Origin: Sycobia sp. Sy_11
Taxonomy: Eukaryota; Arthropoda; Insecta; Hymenoptera; Epichrysomallidae
Direction of reading: 5' to 3'
Length of the DNA: 64,000 nucleotides
Assembly (NCBI GenBank): GCA_018907035.1
Contig: JACCIC010000094.1
Location: 124,001-188,000 of the forward strand
Position numbers and translations under genes: made by a program. Shown here in pieces: positions 1-12,023 of the stretch; positions within the stretch are counted from its first letter, which is position 1, and each line of letters starts with the position of its first letter. The notes under the pieces were generated by a model, which searched no databases, was not told where the DNA came from, and saw only the letters and a program-made list of their open reading frames with translations.

Positions 1-1500
1 TTAAAAAAACATGCAAGAAAGATTAGTGCTTTTCAGTTATGTCAATAAAGAAAATTCAATTAATAGATGCAGTACATTAACTATGATGATCTTTCAAGTA
101 TTTTAAAAAGGTCTATTAAGAGGTGACTATAAGTTGGTATGATTTGATTTCACCAAATATCTTGAACAAATTTATTAAAGATAAATAGCAATAGAAGTCA
201 GGTTCATTTGACTAATATCATAAAAGGAACAATGAGTAGACCGACCCTGGAAAGGTGTGGACATGGAAGATAGAATTAATATTCCTGAAGGTAAAAATTA
301 ATCAATTGCGGTTCTCTAATAAGATCTAACATAAAGCTCGCCATTCATGATTAATAATGGCTATTGAATGTAAAACGCCTGTATTGCATCTCCGATCTCA
401 GTTGTTTATTACCGAATACTAAAGTAATTACGTTGAGTCATTCTAAATTTTTAATGTTACTTTTTTAAGTAATTTCGATATAATTTTAAAGGTTGTGATG
501 TAAGTAATATGTGACAATAACATTTTATGTCTTTATTTTTGTGATTCAAAATAGGATGTATCATATAAATATTTTCTGGAACATTAAAGTCCCTCGTAAC
601 GTTATGGGCAAAGTTCCAAAAATTTTCGAATTCACTATGACCTTCATATTTGTTTTTACATAATTGACCTCTAGTTATATTATTATCATTTACAAAAATT
701 ATTATAAATGAGAATTATATTATTATGGTATATCATTTTAATGAAATTCTAAATTGTATTATTAAATTTTAATTATATAATAATTATCTAATTATGCTTT
801 TGCTGTTCATTTTTCAATTTTATAAATATAGTTTTCTCTCACTATCATTACATATATTTATTATCAAATATATTCAGCTCCATTTTTTAAACAGAAACAG
901 CAAGGACAATTTTTAATTAAATACAATTATTTACAGCTTCAATATTCTATAAAGATTTTATTTTTTAATTCTAAGTGTTATAATTTTATATATTTCATTT
1001 CACATTTTAATTGTTAGAATAATTATAGTTTATTTATCGTTCTATATTTAATAAATACCACCTCATTATATAGCATTTGTATAATATGCGTTAACTTTCA
1101 TAACTTTTATATTAAATAAGATGATAAAAGAATATTAATTTACTAATTTCTTACGATAATAAATAGACAATACAAAAAATATTATGTAGGAACTTATATC
1201 TTCTTTTATTCTACGTAAGCTATTATATAAAATATGTATTCTTATTGCAATTTTGATTTTGATTTTTTTATATATAGTAAAACATGATGCCAAGTTATTA
1301 TAACAGAAATTCAAAACACTGGTCAATCAATTAATCTATGGTTTTCACCAATAACAAAATATATTGTAGAAAAATTTTCTATTTATTATTCAAATCTGCA
1401 TAATCATTAAACACATTTAATCTAATTTATTATAATTTTAGGTTTCCTGCCAACAAAACAGCAGAAATGGATAAACGTTCTAACTTTAACAAAAACTACA
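1..1500. other. AT-rich intergenic sequence
   Basis: No reading frame with recognisable protein similarity, no repeat structure and no RNA gene was seen on either strand. The sequence is mostly A and T with short random ORFs. Confidence 0.6.
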
Positions 1501-1512
1501 AATTTAAAAAGA

Positions 1513-1513
<1 letters not shown>

Positions 1514-1555
<42 letters not shown>
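1514..1555. repeat. (AT)n microsatellite
   Basis: Uninterrupted alternating AT tract of about 40 bases. It lies about 115 bases before the inverted exon copy at 1670-1850, which itself ends in another AT tract. Confidence 0.95.
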
Positions 1556-1558
<3 letters not shown>

Positions 1559-1661
1559 ATCATTTTGAGAAAAAATCATTTATTGATTCTAATGAATTGA
1601 GAAGGAGACAATAGCTGTATAACGATATCATTGCTATAAAACAACAGATTTAAATCAGCTG

Positions 1662-1776
1662 TACCCATCTACAAAAAAACACATTATTGGAAGAATCAAC
1701 AACTTTCATTATTGAAAACAACAGTATCTATTAATCGTAGTGCACAAGACTTTTATGATTATAATATTAATAAAAG
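1662..1776 (+). pseudogene. Inverted duplicate of an RNase T2 5' exon
   Basis: This stretch is open in the frame that reads THYWKNQQLSLLKTTVSINR and continues to SAQDFYDYNINK. It ends in a splice-donor-like AAAG followed by GTATAA. The minus-strand RNase T2-like gene has an almost identical exon at 4852-4967, with the same donor and the same phase. Differences seen between the copies include N/S, I/F and K/E changes and a silent Arg codon change. No catalytic RNase T2 exon follows downstream on this strand: the sequence runs into an AT tract and then unrelated DNA. I therefore read it as an orphan exon copy. A very diverged gene extending to the left is possible but not seen. Confidence 0.6.
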
Positions 1777-1844
1777 GTATAAAATATGTAGCATTATTAT
1801 CGTTATTATAAAATTTAATACTAATAATTACAAATGTAATGTAA

Positions 1845-1850
<6 letters not shown>
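1670..1850 (+). repeat. Inverted repeat, left arm
   Basis: About 181 bases pair with the reverse complement of 4778-4960 with only scattered mismatches. Both arms finish at the sequence GTAATTAATT followed by an (AT)n tract. The arms are about 2.9 kb apart and contain the exon described at 1662-1776 plus the start of its intron. Confidence 0.85.

Positions 1851-1908
<58 letters not shown>
1851..1908. repeat. (AT)n microsatellite
   Basis: Alternating AT tract directly abutting the left inverted-repeat arm. The right arm abuts a shorter AT tract at about 4758-4779, so the microsatellite was probably part of the copied segment or the site of rejoining. Confidence 0.95.
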
Positions 1909-1910
<2 letters not shown>

Positions 1911-2160
1911 GTAAAGGAGACAGGCGGCTTCGTGATAGGCGAAGTTCGCAGAGGATATCTGCAGCGGGTAGGCGAGAAAAAGAAAGATTAATACGCAGAG
2001 ATAAAATAAAATGAGTAGTAAATTATTGATAAAAAACGATCAAGCACGCACAGCACGGAAAAGAACAGTCAAAGTATAACGACACTGTAGATTGAGGCTT
2101 GGGTTTTTCAAAAGTAAGTAGTTTCAAAAGTAGGAGTTTTTCAAAATGTTTGCATAACGT

Positions 2161-2249
2161 TCAGACTACTAGCTTTTTTTTTTTTTTTTTTTTTTATTGA
2201 GCTTACCCAAGCCTATAAAAAGACTTATACAGCTATCAGACTACTAGCT
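2161..2249 (-). mobile_element. Short retroposed insertion with 14-bp target-site duplication
   Basis: The 14-base word TCAGACTACTAGCT occurs at 2161-2174 and again at 2236-2249. Between them lie about 20 T residues followed by about 40 unique bases. A poly(T) tract (poly(A) on the minus strand) flanked by a perfect direct repeat of this length is the signature of LINE-type target-primed insertion. The cargo is too short to identify; it could be a strongly 5'-truncated LINE or a fragment of cellular RNA. Confidence 0.65.
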
Positions 2250-2399
2250 ACAATTATTATATCGTTAACTGAAAGATTATATTTAGTGTGCAGGGGCGTC
2301 ATTACATATTTTCGCCAAGTCGGGATAGATAAGTGATACAAAATGTAGAAGAGGAGGGAGGAAGTGAGAAAAGAATTCTTTTATTATCATTTTTAAAAA

Positions 2400-2610
2400 A
2401 AATTTTATTTATTTATTAATTTTTATTTATCATTTTATTTAATTTATTTATGAATCAATGCTTATTCTACACATACCTATATTTAATATTTTTAATTAAT
2501 GTATGCCAGTTTAGTTCCTGAGGATGAACTGTAGTGGTTCGAAACGTCGGACACCAAAGGGGAATTTAAATTTAAGGTAGTGGGGGCAGTCAGGTTGTCC
2601 TTTACTAACA
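2400..2610 (+). mobile_element. Penelope-like element terminal fragment
   Basis: Bases 2514-2555 carry a block starting GTTCCTGAGGATGA and containing GGTTCGAAACGTCGGACA. A diverged copy with the same layout sits on the minus strand at 16161-16200, just downstream of a Penelope-like reverse transcriptase. Both are followed by a matching stretch that includes GTGG(G/T) and (C/T)TTTACTAA(C/T). The fragment here has no coding part. Its extent to the left is a guess; the 2514-2609 part is the supported core. Confidence 0.55.
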
Positions 2611-3177
2611 TAGAATATTGTTTTTATGAATTTTATTTTATTTATTATTTTTATTTTTAAATTTTAATTTTTAATATAATTTATTGTAGTAATAAGTTCT
2701 ATTTCAAATTCTTCGGGGGTGACTCTAGACGAGGACAGTCTGAATGTCGTTATTTTAGCTAATATATTATATTATAAAGACTGTAAGAACGATAAACATA
2801 TTTATTTATTTAACGTACGCTCAATTTTTTTACATTTACTTTACGGAGTGACGAAGGAGCTTTGTCTCTTTCATAGCACGAATTGTAACAAACTCTTAAT
2901 CTGACATTGCAAAACGGAATGAGAGAAAAAGCAATAATCAGCTGGAGATTTATGCTCTACGGCCTATTATATTGCATTGAGAATATATTTTCCGTCTGTA
3001 TTTATCTGAGTAATTACAATAAAAAGAAAAATACGCCATAAGCGCACAAATCTACTGAACAAGAACGTGATTTTCTCCTGCGAAGGCTTAGGGGCCCTCT
3101 CTGCTTTTGAGACTGTTACAATGATACGAGATATGCAACATAGACGCATTCTGTAAAAAATTTAAATTTTTAGTAAA

Positions 3178-3215
<38 letters not shown>

Positions 3216-3582
3216 TATATAAGTATATCTATGAATTATATTTTGTCAAACCTAAAACTGCAAAAACTATTTAAACACCTATAGCAGCTGCTTACCGCGG
3301 CTAGTCGTATCATTGATTTCGATTGCTTCGAGTTTCTAAGTACGTTCGTTTATAAATTTTGACTAACAATGAATTCAAGTTTCAAAAAACGTAACATTTA
3401 TTTTTTACATGATTTTTTTAAACTTTATTGCTTCCCCCATCTTATTAAACTACTTTTGGACCGGTTCAGGATATACTTGTAATCATGAATCACTGAAAAT
3501 GTTTTGCATATGAAATTTTAAATCTATATTTAAATTTATTTACTATTATATATTACAAATAAATATATAACAAGCATTACAA
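2611..3582. other. Intergenic sequence with an (AC)n microsatellite
   Basis: The only clear structure is the (AC)n tract at about 3178-3211. The rest downstream of the minus-strand RNase T2-like gene is probably its 3' flank. No other gene was recognised. Confidence 0.6.
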
Positions 3583-4967
3583 TTAATGTGTTGGAGATTC
3601 AGGATAAATTACAGGTGCATTACCGTCGCATTGATGTTGATTCATTACAAGGGGATGCCGATGGAAGCAGTCTACCAAATGGAATTGTTTATTGAAACAT
3701 AGTTGAACCTCCAAGAAATATTGTGCCCGAGTGAACTGCAATCAGATAATGCGATAAACATTATAAAATCCTTCTCTCAAGTATTTTGTAAGGATTCGTT
3801 TATATTTATGTATTTGTAACTATATTGTTATCGTATCATACCTGAGATGGTAAACATTTCATGTACACCTGTACACCTAAAGCTCGCGTAATCGAGCCAA
3901 TGATGTCTGTTAATTTATAAATGTCGCCAGGATAGATTTCTGACGCTGCAAGTATAGTTTTGATATCGTATCGTTCCAGGAGTCGCAGAGCTACTAGAAA
4001 ATAAAACGACTGATTCTCTGACACACAGGATCCGTACATATTGTACTGGGTATACCAAAGACTTTCTTCCGTTCTATTTAATGTTAACACTGGCCATTGT
4101 TTTTTCAATTGTTCTTTCAGACGGTCATCCAGATTGTTATGATTATATCTCGGAGTCAACCCTGAAGAATTTATGCAAAACGTAAAAATTTGGCCGCGTG
4201 CACTCACTGGCCATAAACCGTATAGAACCCACTTCTCAATTTCGAAAATCATCCAATGGTCCTCTAAATAATCTGAAAATATCTGCGAGCTGACGTTTAC
4301 ATTTCGATAACTAATTTGCGTCAAAAAAAATGAAGTGACGGGAAACTGTTGAACTAATACTAGAGCATCATAATTATTCGCAACACTGAAATTTATTTAT
4401 ATATGTAATGAGTATTATTTTTTACAATAAATAACGTGAATGTTAATTGAAGCAATAGATTCAAATTATATTATATAGTAATATCAAAATCTATATCTAC
4501 GTAGTGTAGGCCTACGGCATGTAATTTAGAGTCGAGGAAATTTTTTTGAGACTGTCAACATCAAACTAGCTGATGATGATTCAATATTTTCTTATTGAAA
4601 GATAGTCAACAACTAATAATAAAAGCAGGTTTTTGAGTTCACTGATTATATTTTTAATATCAAAATGCATGCGTTTTAAAAATTACCTTAATTGTACTGA
4701 ATTTTCGATTATTGAAAAAATATTGAAATAAAAGAGCTAAAATAATCACGATCTAAAAAATATATATATATATATATAATTAATTACATTACACTTGTAA
4801 TTATTAGTATTAAATTTTATAATAAAGATAATAAAGCTACATATTTTATACCTTTCATTAAAATTATAATCATAAAAGTCTTGTGCACTGCGATTAATAG
4901 ATACTGTTGTTTTCAATAATGAAAGTTGTTGACTCTTCCAATAATGTGTTTTTTTTTGTACTACTTT
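3583..4967 (-). CDS. RNase T2-family protein, catalytically dead (5' partial)
   Basis: Three minus-strand exons are supported: 4967-4852, 4385-3842 and 3735-3583. The introns start GTATAA and GTATGA and end in CAG, with phases 2 and 0 that join cleanly into 270 codons ending TAA. The family start is visible (NYDALVLVQQFPVTS, like the usual YDxLxLxQxWP), followed by WVLYGLWP, a diverged second active-site block LWYTQYNMYGSC, and the C-terminal block with FLEVQLCFNKQFHLVDC. Active RNase T2 enzymes have HGLWP and HEWxKHG(T/S)C. Here both catalytic His are Tyr (TAC codons at 4222-4220 and 4036-4034), Glu is Gln and Lys is Met, while the structural Gly, Leu, Trp, Pro and Cys remain. No in-frame Met is seen in the first exon, so a signal-peptide exon must lie further upstream (above 4980) and was not found. 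It may be a binding pseudoenzyme, or a gene that only recently lost function. Confidence 0.8.
4778..4960 (-). repeat. Inverted repeat, right arm
   Basis: Reverse-complement partner of 1670-1850. It covers most of the first recognised exon of the RNase T2-like gene and about 70 bases of the following intron. Confidence 0.85.
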
Positions 4968-5218
4968 CTGATCAACAATAAAAGTAGTTCGTGTATTATT
5001 TTCTTTTTATTTATGATAGAATGACATTAATGTACATTTGTTTACATTAGTATATATTTGTTTCTTTATGGTTATGTACTGAGTTCTATAACATACAGTG
5101 TTATAATTCTATAAAATTTTAATTTATTCCATTAACTTTATTTGTTGATATTCCATAATAAATTATAACGAAGTTACCGTAATTGTTTGAATTTATATTT
5201 CATACTTATCATTAAATG

Positions 5219-5220
<2 letters not shown>

Positions 5221-5277
<57 letters not shown>
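5221..5277. repeat. (AT)n microsatellite
   Basis: Alternating AT tract of about 55 bases. Confidence 0.95.
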
Positions 5278-5280
<3 letters not shown>

Positions 5281-8200
5281 ACTTTACCGTGGATTTGAAG
5301 TGCCGAAAGATATTATACAAGCTACTAAAATGTATTTGATCATTTTTATTCGATTCTTTTAGAAAATCAAAATAAAAAACAAATAAATTAACTAAATGTG
5401 TAGAAAAATATGTTGCTATATATAAAACTAATGAAGAAGTAAACTGATCAAAGTGTTTCTACGATAACTAAAACTTTTTCATTATAAAAATACAAGACTT
5501 ATATTATATACGGAAATGTTATATAAATTAAATATAAACTTAGTTTGATCATCGAAATATTTTTCTTATATTAATTAATTATGTTCATGTACAGTCTTCT
5601 GATAATTTTTGATTAAATTTTCATTTACAATGCCCTATTTCGTCATCAAGAAAAAATTTAAATATGAACGATCCATTCTTTTCAATTCATTCTTTACGTA
5701 AACCGCATGTCTGGCATTTCAAAAGTTACATAAATTATGTCAAACAAAATAAAAATAATATATTTTTTTTAAAATCTATTATTAAAAAGTTTTTTGATTC
5801 AATTCAAATAAAATATTATATAGTATACGTTTAGTAAAAATATTATTTAAATTATTTATAATGAATGGAATATTTTCGTATGTATTTTTCCGACCTTTTT
5901 ATCCACATTTCTAGGACTTCATAAATTGTCTAATGAAGTTCAACAAATTACTAAAATTATTAAACATGTCAGTTTGCGAGTGAAAGACGTAATTTAAATC
6001 CTGACGTATAATGAAAACATGATTTTGATACATAAGTACTTATGTATAATACCATACGCAAAATAATGACTTTCTAATTCGAGATTCATCCCATACTTTG
6101 CACATTGTAAATATAAATAAACAATTTAACATAATTATTACAAAAAAAATTCTAATACAAAATATCGGCGATACACTCTTAATACACTTTTAATTCATGC
6201 ACTTGCATAATTAGGTACTTTTAGTAAAATTTTCGAACAAATACATTTTATTTAGAAATGTTGTTAATTTTTATTTATGAATATTACAAATTATTTCTTT
6301 TTATAATTATTATAATTTACTTGTATATTTTTAACAATTACTATTAAATCATTTTTATAATCGCGTTTAATATATACAAAATAAGTAGGGAACTCGAAGT
6401 ATATTATTAGAAACATTAATATGGTTTTGAATTCATCAACAAATTCCACTGCGGGTTTATTTTAATCACCAAGGTCAATCTCAAATAATAGGCATTATAT
6501 TTATACAGCTCTTAGAAGGAATCTACAATATAGAGTGTATTAAGAAAAAATAAAATCTTTCTAATATAATTATCTTAGACTTTCATTGCACATCTTTATA
6601 TAAGTTGCTAGATTTTATAATGTATTACTGAGTAACGATTATAAATAGAAGTTTGTAATTGGAGTATAAGAAAAAATAAGAAAATAAATGAAATAATTCA
6701 TTCCTTTGAATTTTTTTCTATAGATCGATTCTCGTTTAGTCAAGCACGAATGAAATTCGATTTTAAATTAGCATTACTTATAAAAGTTTGAGTGCTTGCG
6801 ATTGTAGAAGGCTAACACACATTTTCAAATCTTATTCGGGCTGCCGAAAAAAAGCGCGCATACGGTGGAAGGATGTGCTTTCCTGAATGCGACGAAATAA
6901 ATATTTTGAGTCAAAGAAAGTATATTATAAAGGGCGTTAATGCGTGCTTTTGGAGTACGTCACAAGTGTTAGCCTCTGCGTCTTTGCCAGCTGCCCATTG
7001 GGACTCAAATAATGCCCCCTTGCTTCTTCATCGACAACGCGTCCTCGAAGCGACAGGTTCGATTTTCAACCGATAAGGACGGATCTTTGCTTAATCTTAA
7101 AATTGTACAATTTGTATTATTTTTCATGTTTGTTTACGTTAGTTTTAAATTACACAGGGCGACATATTTTTACGCTCATAGACTTTACATAAGTACAAAG
7201 ACTATAGACAATCTAGTACACCCCCCTTAGATACTTTACACGTGGGTACAGTTTAGGTTCAGTAAAATGCATATTGTATGTAGCTTATATATAGTACTAT
7301 AAGCATATTGTAATATATAGAAAAAGTGGGAAAAATATATAGAAAAAATTATAAATATATAAATGTATTATATATAAAAAAGAAATATATATACTGTGAT
7401 AAAATTATAAATATATGAATATGTATAATAAAATAAATAGATTGTATTAAATTTAATTATACGTCTTAACAAATCATTTATCTTAAACATTTAAACCTGA
7501 ATTCCCAGTAGATATAAACTGCATTACAATGAATATTATTTGTATACAGCTGCAAGCATGTTATAAACTTAGAATAGCAAAATTGTAAAAGTAATATTGT
7601 AACTGGATAAATTGATAATGTAAGTATAGTTCTATAATAATAAATATTATATAGATAATGTTTTCATAGGAACAAAATAACTCACAAGAAATTGATAAAA
7701 GTGGTGGAAGACAGTTAAGCAAGAATATTTTTTCTGAACATTACTTCCTATTGCTGTACTCTAGCCATTTTCATTTTTATATATTCCTATTTGGATAAAA
7801 GTTATGTGTTTATATCCTTATTTTTATAAGGACACTTTTCAGCTCTTGAAATGACCACGCTCCTACAATTAGTTATTAGAAGAATAATAAATATAGATTC
7901 GATTATGTGGAATGGAGGTCGAATTTTGGTTTGTTATAAGACCATTTATTCCCTTCCGTTCTTAGAGAAAGTCATTTACGATTGGGTGTAGGAGTAGAGC
8001 ATTTATTGTTTGAAGCGGCGTAACGGTAGATATTAATTTGGTTCTAAAACGATACATATCAATTTCTTGTCACTTATGATTGGACGTTCAAGGAGAGGAG
8101 AGAGTCTCCTTATTTTCATTTCTTTTAAAATGGGGACATTTTCTTCGGAGGAACACAGTTTCTGTACCACAGTCAAATAAGTTTTGTTTTATCTTTCATA

Positions 8201-8320
8201 TTTTATTTCGTTAGATCAGAGCGTTATTTTTTTTATTATTTTGATGATAGTAAAAACAATATTAGTTAAAAGTCTGTTTATATTCTATGAGTTTACATAA
8301 AAAGTAAAGATTGCATCACT
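5278..8320. other. AT-rich sequence without a recognised gene
   Basis: No conserved domain was recognised on either strand. A slightly GC-richer island at about 6840-7080 has open frames of 67 and 72 codons, but these match no family I know and overlap each other, so they are not called. Confidence 0.5.
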
Positions 8321-8329
8321 TTCATCTGT

Positions 8330-9585
8330 AGAAGTTCAAGTGAAACAACGTCGTAACTTTTACAACCGCGTCATTAAATTGAACGTAAATCGCATTCATG
8401 AATTATTAGACAATGGCTGAACAGGTGATAGAGCTGAGGGAATTGGAAAAAAAAACCAGTTCTCTTTTGAGCAGAAAATCAAAAATGTTCAACTTGTCTC
8501 ATTCATCTTTTATGCTTACAAGCAGGAGTTCGATGCTACAATATATTGATATTATAGCGGTAGTCGGCGGTATTGTGCACTCTAAAGATACAGCTAAAGT
8601 TTAATGGAGAGATTTTCAATCAGCTTTTGAAAATAAAATAGGGAGTGGTATTGTTAATTTCAGTCATGTAGACATTCTAAGTTTCGTTTTCGGCATACAT
8701 CTATTCAAGCCTACGGATTATGTCCTGATAACTTTTACAATACTCCAGGATTAATATTTTTAGCAACTTTTAAAATGACGAAGATAGAATTAGAGCTTCT
8801 AACAGACATTGGCATGTTATTATTTATTGAATCAGGAGATGTGGATACAAGTCGGTGCTGCAATCGATATTGAAAAGCAAATATTCGATACATGGGATAG
8901 ACGTACGATGAAAAAAACAAAATAAAGACACTTTTATAATATGATATGATTAACCTGTATGATGGGGCGATGGTACAGCATTTACTAATTGGAAAATTTA
9001 AGTGGGTTGATAATGAATCAAGTCGTGAATTTTTCAATACACCATCAGATTCTGATATAAGTTAATCGCTCAAGTAGATAGGGAATATTTTCCTAACTAC
9101 ATTGAACGATAAAAAAGATATATAATAATTTACTATTGTGCCCTTAAGCAAGTGATTGACAATGGTATTCGATTGCAAAAAGTCCATAGAATTGAGTTTT
9201 AAATAGAAATCCTGTCTGAAACCGTATGTCGAACTAAATACTGTAAAGCGAAAGCATGCAAAGAAGGAGTTTAAAAAATAAATTTTTTTTATAAAACTTT
9301 ATAAACTCTTTTATAAACTGTTAATTAATGCTATTCATGGAAAATACATTGTAAGAGAGCAACCTAGCGTTGATGTACGTTTATTAAAAAATTCACTGGT
9401 CGATATAGAGGAGAGGCATGCATAGCTCTACCTAATTATTATAGCTGTTTAAGTTTCGATGAAAATTTAGTTGCCATTCAGCTGAAAAAACTAATGTAAT
9501 CATCAAAAAGACTGTATTTGTTGGACTTTGTATCCTTGATTTATTAAATTTATTAAATTTATTAGTCTATGACTTTAACTACTTA
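8330..9585 (+). pseudogene. Decayed type-B DNA polymerase (Polinton/viral type)
   Basis: Scattered through all three plus-strand frames are blocks typical of the protein-primed DNA polymerase B family found in Polintons/Mavericks and related invertebrate elements. In order these are a YNTPGL-like block and KIELELLTDIGMLLFIE (about 8735-8830), CCNRY (about 8858), FKWVDN and FFNTP-SDSDI (about 8995-9060), LKQVIDNGIRLQKVHRI (about 9150), PYVELNT (about 9220) and a GEACIALPNYYSCLSFDENL block (about 9410-9475). The order matches the parent family. Several frameshifts and stops interrupt it, so it is a fossil. No capsid, protease or integrase genes and no terminal repeats were seen nearby, so the source element cannot be named with certainty. 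Confidence 0.65.
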
Positions 9586-10492
9586 ATTCCTTTTTGCTAG
9601 AAACGTATATATCATCATAAATTAATAAATATTTTTTTATTGATCTTACTTTATTAATTTATTAATAAATTTATTAATTATTAATAAATATTAATACTTA
9701 ATAATTAATAATAAATATAAATACTTTATTAATTTATTAATAAATAAGTCTTTATTAATCTTCATATTTTTCCCAATTGAATAACTGTGTTTCTAAACGT
9801 TCGAAATTATTAAAATTGAAATTATTATGCATTCATACTACAAATAATTTTAAAGATTCTAAAAGTGACTTCATTTGTGACAAAAGAAAAATAAAAATTT
9901 TCTCTTTCATTGATAAGGAAATTGAGGTGGTCGTCGTTAACAGTCAGTGGCCCGGTCTCTTAATTCGGCCTTGTTGAACGCATATATTTAAATCTCGATA
10001 AATTTTTTAATGCGTTGCAATCAGGAAATATTGAGTTAAATGTATATGCTAATCATTAAAATCTAATAATAATAAAAAATTGAGCCAGGTACTCAATGTA
10101 TTTATGAAAGCGTATATTTCTGACGATCGTAACAAATGAGTATGTATACCGATATAGAATTCGAAGGATAAATTTCATTTTAAAAAATATATCACTAAAT
10201 GAAACAGTGCCAATAGACAATATAATTATGTGCGAAGAATATTTTTTTGATACACTCATTGTAAAATATCAGTCAGATAAATCCAGAATGGTATACGATA
10301 CTGTTCAACCGTACAACAATCGTCGACGGGAATGCGGAAATGCTTGGATGGAGATGATTATATTGGGCATTCCGAGACTGACTAACGGACATTTTGCAGA
10401 ATAACCTCTCTATTACACTAGATGGTATTTATTCCTCTTCAGTCCATCGAGTTATATGTACGTTGGTGGAGCTAAAGTATCACGGCGGGAGT

Positions 10493-10543
<51 letters not shown>

Positions 10544-12020
10544 TGTGTGTGAGTGATAGCGGTGTGCTGTCCGGGGTATTCGCAATAGTCGTTCTTGAGA
10601 GGATAAGCATGCGTATTACGAGGTGCATATATAAGCACAAAGGTATATCGATTAATTCATTTTACTGACCGATTATGGACAATTGAATTTAACCGGGTGG
10701 CCGTCAGAGCAAGACAAGTCCATTTCGACAAGGTTCGACAAATTCAATGTCCTCGACCGGTGCGAAATGAAAAAGAGAATGTATGGAGATAGATTCATGA
10801 ACGAATATTCGGAAAAAGAGCAAATATATTTATTGAATCGATTCGATATTCAAATCGTATTGATTTGAAAGGCCAGCCGTGTCATTCAAATAATGAAATT
10901 TTAGTAATTTTTTGGCACTATTGCAATGCGTATAATGGAAAGGAACCTTTTTTAAACATTTGTAAATTTCATCTATGTCGGTGGACTTGACTAAGCATCA
11001 GTAGTGAGGATGAGAGATATTATTTTAATACTATATTATTTTATGTTAAGGCATATAATAAAAATTAGCTGATTTGTTCAAAACCATAACAATGCTTTTA
11101 TAAGATGCAAGTAATTAATTGAAAAGGTATTAAAATTTAATATCTTTATGAGTATTAATTATGGAAAGTAACACTCAGTCTAAGAAAAGCATATGTTATT
11201 CTACTTGTTTTGAGCTGCTGAATTCAAATTTGATCGAGAAAAATTCAAATAAATATTTTAGACTATTTAAAGACTTATAGAGATCTAAGACTTATAGAGA
11301 TAAACAATACAAAATAATACAAAATTTTTAACATCCTTCACTTGTTATTCCATTGTCACCTTGAATTTAATATTGACAAGATCAAAATGGTTATTTGAAG
11401 ATCAACGTTGTTTTTAATCAAATAAAATCTCAAAGAATAACAAAAAATGTGGTGAAATTAATTACAATGGGAACATCTAGATCGCTACATGGCATTAAGC
11501 ATAAGAATTTATCTTATAATGAAAGGCAAAATAAGATTGCTTTTTGTTACCAAATAACTGTTCCAGAGAGCTGATAATTCAAATCACTTCAGTATCAGTG
11601 TTTGCATTCGCCATAATACCATTTTTTTAAATTTAAAACTAAAGAAGGATGGAGTTCAGTTATCAAATTAAATTTCAAGCTATAGAGCCATTCTCTGATC
11701 GTAAATGATATAAAATTTCTACTTTAAATTAAGTTTAGTGTCAAAAATATAGACATATAAAATATAAATATAAAAAAATACAAACATTAGACATCAGTCT
11801 AGCTATTTGTCTAGAATCAAGCTCAGCTCTAGTTGTCGTCAATTCGTGGGACTGACTTATATTCAAAATTAAAAGTTTGTTTTGTTTACCATCAAATGAT
11901 CTTCCTAGAATATAAAATTCAATTTGAGATTAGAAATTTTATTTTTCTTTATTTTTAAATTGGAAAAAGCATCATATTATCATAAGATGCACATAAACAC
12001 TAATATTAAGAAATTCTTAG
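9586..12020. other. AT-rich sequence without a recognised gene
   Basis: Holds low-complexity TTATTAA-type runs at about 9540-9770 and a (GA)n tract followed by (GT)n at about 10495-10552. No protein domain was recognised. Confidence 0.5.
10495..10552. repeat. (GA)n microsatellite with (GT)n tail
   Basis: Pure GA alternation for about 45 bases, then GTGTGTGTGT. Confidence 0.95.
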
Positions 12021-12023
12021 ATT

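Noticed and set aside
1712..2014. 100-codon plus-strand frame including a long Ile-Tyr run
   Set aside because: Only the start (to 1776) is conserved as an RNase T2 exon; the rest is translation through an intron-like stretch and an AT microsatellite.
4690..4760. Hydrophobic minus-strand stretch (IVIILALLFQYFF) followed by a donor-like AAG/GTAATT, as signal exon of the T2-like gene
   Set aside because: It lies between two recognised exons, has no ATG, is preceded by a stop and its phase (0) does not fit the next acceptor (phase 2).
6873..7230. Two overlapping 67- and 72-codon frames in a GC-richer patch
   Set aside because: No family similarity, no splice support and mutual overlap; may be part of an unknown repeat.
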